From Ferruginibacter sp. HRS2-29 (GTDB lineage Bacteria; Bacteroidota; Bacteroidia; Chitinophagales; Chitinophagaceae), in contig NZ_RJUB01000023.1 in assembly GCF_024343615.1 (NCBI RefSeq), positions 1 through 37,597 of the forward strand: 37,597 bases of DNA. Reading direction: 5' to 3'. Below the pieces are notes generated by a model that saw only the letters and a program-made list of their open reading frames with translations, searched no databases and was not told the origin of the DNA. The translations under genes and the position numbers were made by a program. This document shows positions 36,195-37,597 of this stretch, in pieces; position 1 is the first letter of the stretch, and each line of letters begins with the position of its first letter.

Positions 36195-37597
36195 ATGAGA
36201 AGAATTCTACTGTTTGTTTTGCTGGCGATCGCCTTTTTTACCTCCCACTCTCAAAACCTCTCTTATACTTGTCCGCGTGATACGGTGTTAGGATGTGGTA
36301 TTAACTGCTTCGATCTGAGTGTTACCATCCCCGATCTCAGAGGTGTTGGCGACAATTACATCGTAGGAAATGTTAGCCAACAAGAGAAATGTTATCCGTT
36401 GGTACCCCCGGGAGGCCCGGGGCCGTCTTCAAATATAATTGATGATGACAGATATTCTCCAGTTATACCCTTACCCTTTCCATTCAGGTTTTATGGTATC
36501 ACTTATAATTCTTTACTCATTGGCGCCAATGGAAATGTAACATTTGATATTAGTCTTGCCGGAGCGAATGCTCATTACGACGATTTAGGTGATCTGCCTA
36601 ATACACAATATGATCCCGCAATGATCATGGGGCCATATCATGATCTGGACATCAGGACGGCTTCAACAGGAAAGCAGATCAAATATGAAACATTTGGTAG
36701 TGCTCCCAACAGGAAGTTTATCGTTTCATTTTATAGGATTGCCTTGTTCGATTGTGATGCGCTTAATCGTAACACCAGCCAGATCATACTTCACGAATCT
36801 ACCGGTGTTATTGAAACAACAATAATAGACCAGGAGATCTGTACAGGATGGATAAATGGTAAGGCAATGGTTGGCCTTCAGGATATGACCCGTACTAAAG
36901 GTATTACAGCACCTAACAGAAAAATGTCTGATCCTGCGTGGGGCAGCGTTGGTATGAACGAAACCTGGAGGTTTACTCCTGTAGGCGGGCCGCACCTTTA
37001 TCAAAGCATGCAATTGCTGGATGGAAGTGGCACCGTGGTAGCTACAGGCGATACTAGCCGTATCAATGCCAATAACCTCGGGTGGACATTTACCAATGTT
37101 TGCCCTCCAAATAACGGTCCTTCGATCTATGTGGTAAAAACGACTTACCAGAAACTGGATGACCCTGCACAAACTTATTTCAGTCTTGATACTATCCGCG
37201 TTACACGCAATGCATTTCCTGTAAGCGCTACAGCCACCAATACTACCTGCGGTGCAAGTGTGGGAACCATCACTGCAAGCCAGACCGGCGGTACTGCTCC
37301 TTACACTTATTCCTTAAATGCAGGCCCAGGCCAGGCTAGCAATGTATTTCCAAATATGGGAGCGGGCACTTACACGGTAACAGTTGTAGATGCCACCGGC
37401 TGCCGTAATACCGCTACGGTAACGGTAGGAACTACCAGCAGCCTTACCGGTACAGTCACTTCGCAGAATGTTAGTTGCCCGGGCAACAGCGATGGTACCA
37501 TCACCGTAACGCCTACCAGCGGCACTGCTCCATATTCTTATTCCGCCAATGGCGGCCCTTCCCAGGCCAGCAATATTTTCACCGGCCTGCCTCCGGG
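36195..37597 (+). CDS. Secreted SprB-repeat protein (adhesin-like), partial
   Basis: ATG 36195; the frame is open to the window edge (about 467 residues), and the C-terminus is missing. Signal peptide MRRILLFVLLAIAFFTSHSQ. Residues about 80-270 form a globular domain with FPFRFYGITYNSLLIGANGN and SFYRIALFDC, reminiscent of nidogen-like or T9SS-cargo N-terminal domains. After a beta-rich linker, SprB-like repeats begin at about 345: TCGASVGTITASQTGGTAPY and GTYTVTVVDATGC, then a second starting VSCPGNSDGTITVTP. Such repeats occur in gliding and adhesion proteins exported by type IX secretion, usually ending in a type B sorting domain. That end is not visible. No clear promoter; TATCTTAG at about 36157 is a weak -7 box. 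Confidence 0.8.
   Translation, partial: MRRILLFVLLAIAFFTSHSQNLSYTCPRDTVLGCGINCFDLSVTIPDLRGVGDNYIVGNVSQQEKCYPLVPPGGPGPSSNIIDDDRYSPVIPLPFPFRFYGITYNSLLIGANGNVTFDISLAGANAHYDDLGDLPNTQYDPAMIMGPYHDLDIRTASTGKQIKYETFGSAPNRKFIVSFYRIALFDCDALNRNTSQIILHESTGVIETTIIDQEICTGWINGKAMVGLQDMTRTKGITAPNRKMSDPAWGSVGMNETWRFTPVGGPHLYQSMQLLDGSGTVVATGDTSRINANNLGWTFTNVCPPNNGPSIYVVKTTYQKLDDPAQTYFSLDTIRVTRNAFPVSATATNTTCGASVGTITASQTGGTAPYTYSLNAGPGQASNVFPNMGAGTYTVTVVDATGCRNTATVTVGTTSSLTGTVTSQNVSCPGNSDGTITVTPTSGTAPYSYSANGGPSQASNIFTGLPP

Overview
The window looks like a chromosomal segment of a Bacteroidota species, probably close to Chitinophagaceae. This rests on a type IX secretion (T9SS) sorting domain, SprB-like repeats, a DPE2-type 4-alpha-glucanotransferase with CBM20 domains, a NagB/PIG-L fusion, M13 and S15-like hydrolases, LytS/LytTR signalling, no obvious Shine-Dalgarno sequences, and candidate TAnnTTTG promoter boxes. 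The assignment is inferred from family content, since no rRNA or other marker gene is present.

Layout. 1-1040: N-terminal part of a glucanotransferase running off the left edge (-). 1160-5834: a 51-aa membrane peptide, then a 1360-aa secreted SGNH/GDSL hydrolase with PKD/Ig repeats, each followed by a hairpin terminator. 5851-6543: a minisatellite and gene-poor DNA. 6544-12872: a small membrane protein, DUF3095, panD, an M13 metallopeptidase, DUF2911, a DUF3574 lipoprotein and a small secreted protein. 12974-14931: a LytS-type histidine kinase and its LytTR regulator. 15029-18619: a 39-aa lipoprotein, dnaK, a GtrA-family protein and a small beta-barrel-like protein, all on the minus strand. 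19018-22916: an ABC-F ATPase (-) and argS (+). 23151-25769: pfkA and pyk, the two control points of glycolysis, side by side. 26053-31230: DUF1761, a second minisatellite, an NTF2-like protein and two tandem overlapping CocE/NonD hydrolases. 31373-35981: a GH20 beta-hexosaminidase next to a NagB-PIG-L fusion, which together make a GlcNAc-salvage pair. 36195-end: a secreted SprB-repeat protein running off the right edge.

The genes are mostly housekeeping or typical of the phylum. The unusual part is between them. Many intergenic gaps are filled by long perfect or imperfect palindromes, often starting within a few bases of a stop codon. I count about ten sequence families. The most striking is an element of about 180 bp, present twice complete (25814-25992 and 26762-26926) and once as a half copy (11432-11520). 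It can fold into a four-way junction, and its copies differ by compensatory base-pair changes. This is the best candidate here for an undescribed system. No tRNA, rRNA, CRISPR array, transposase or integrase was seen.
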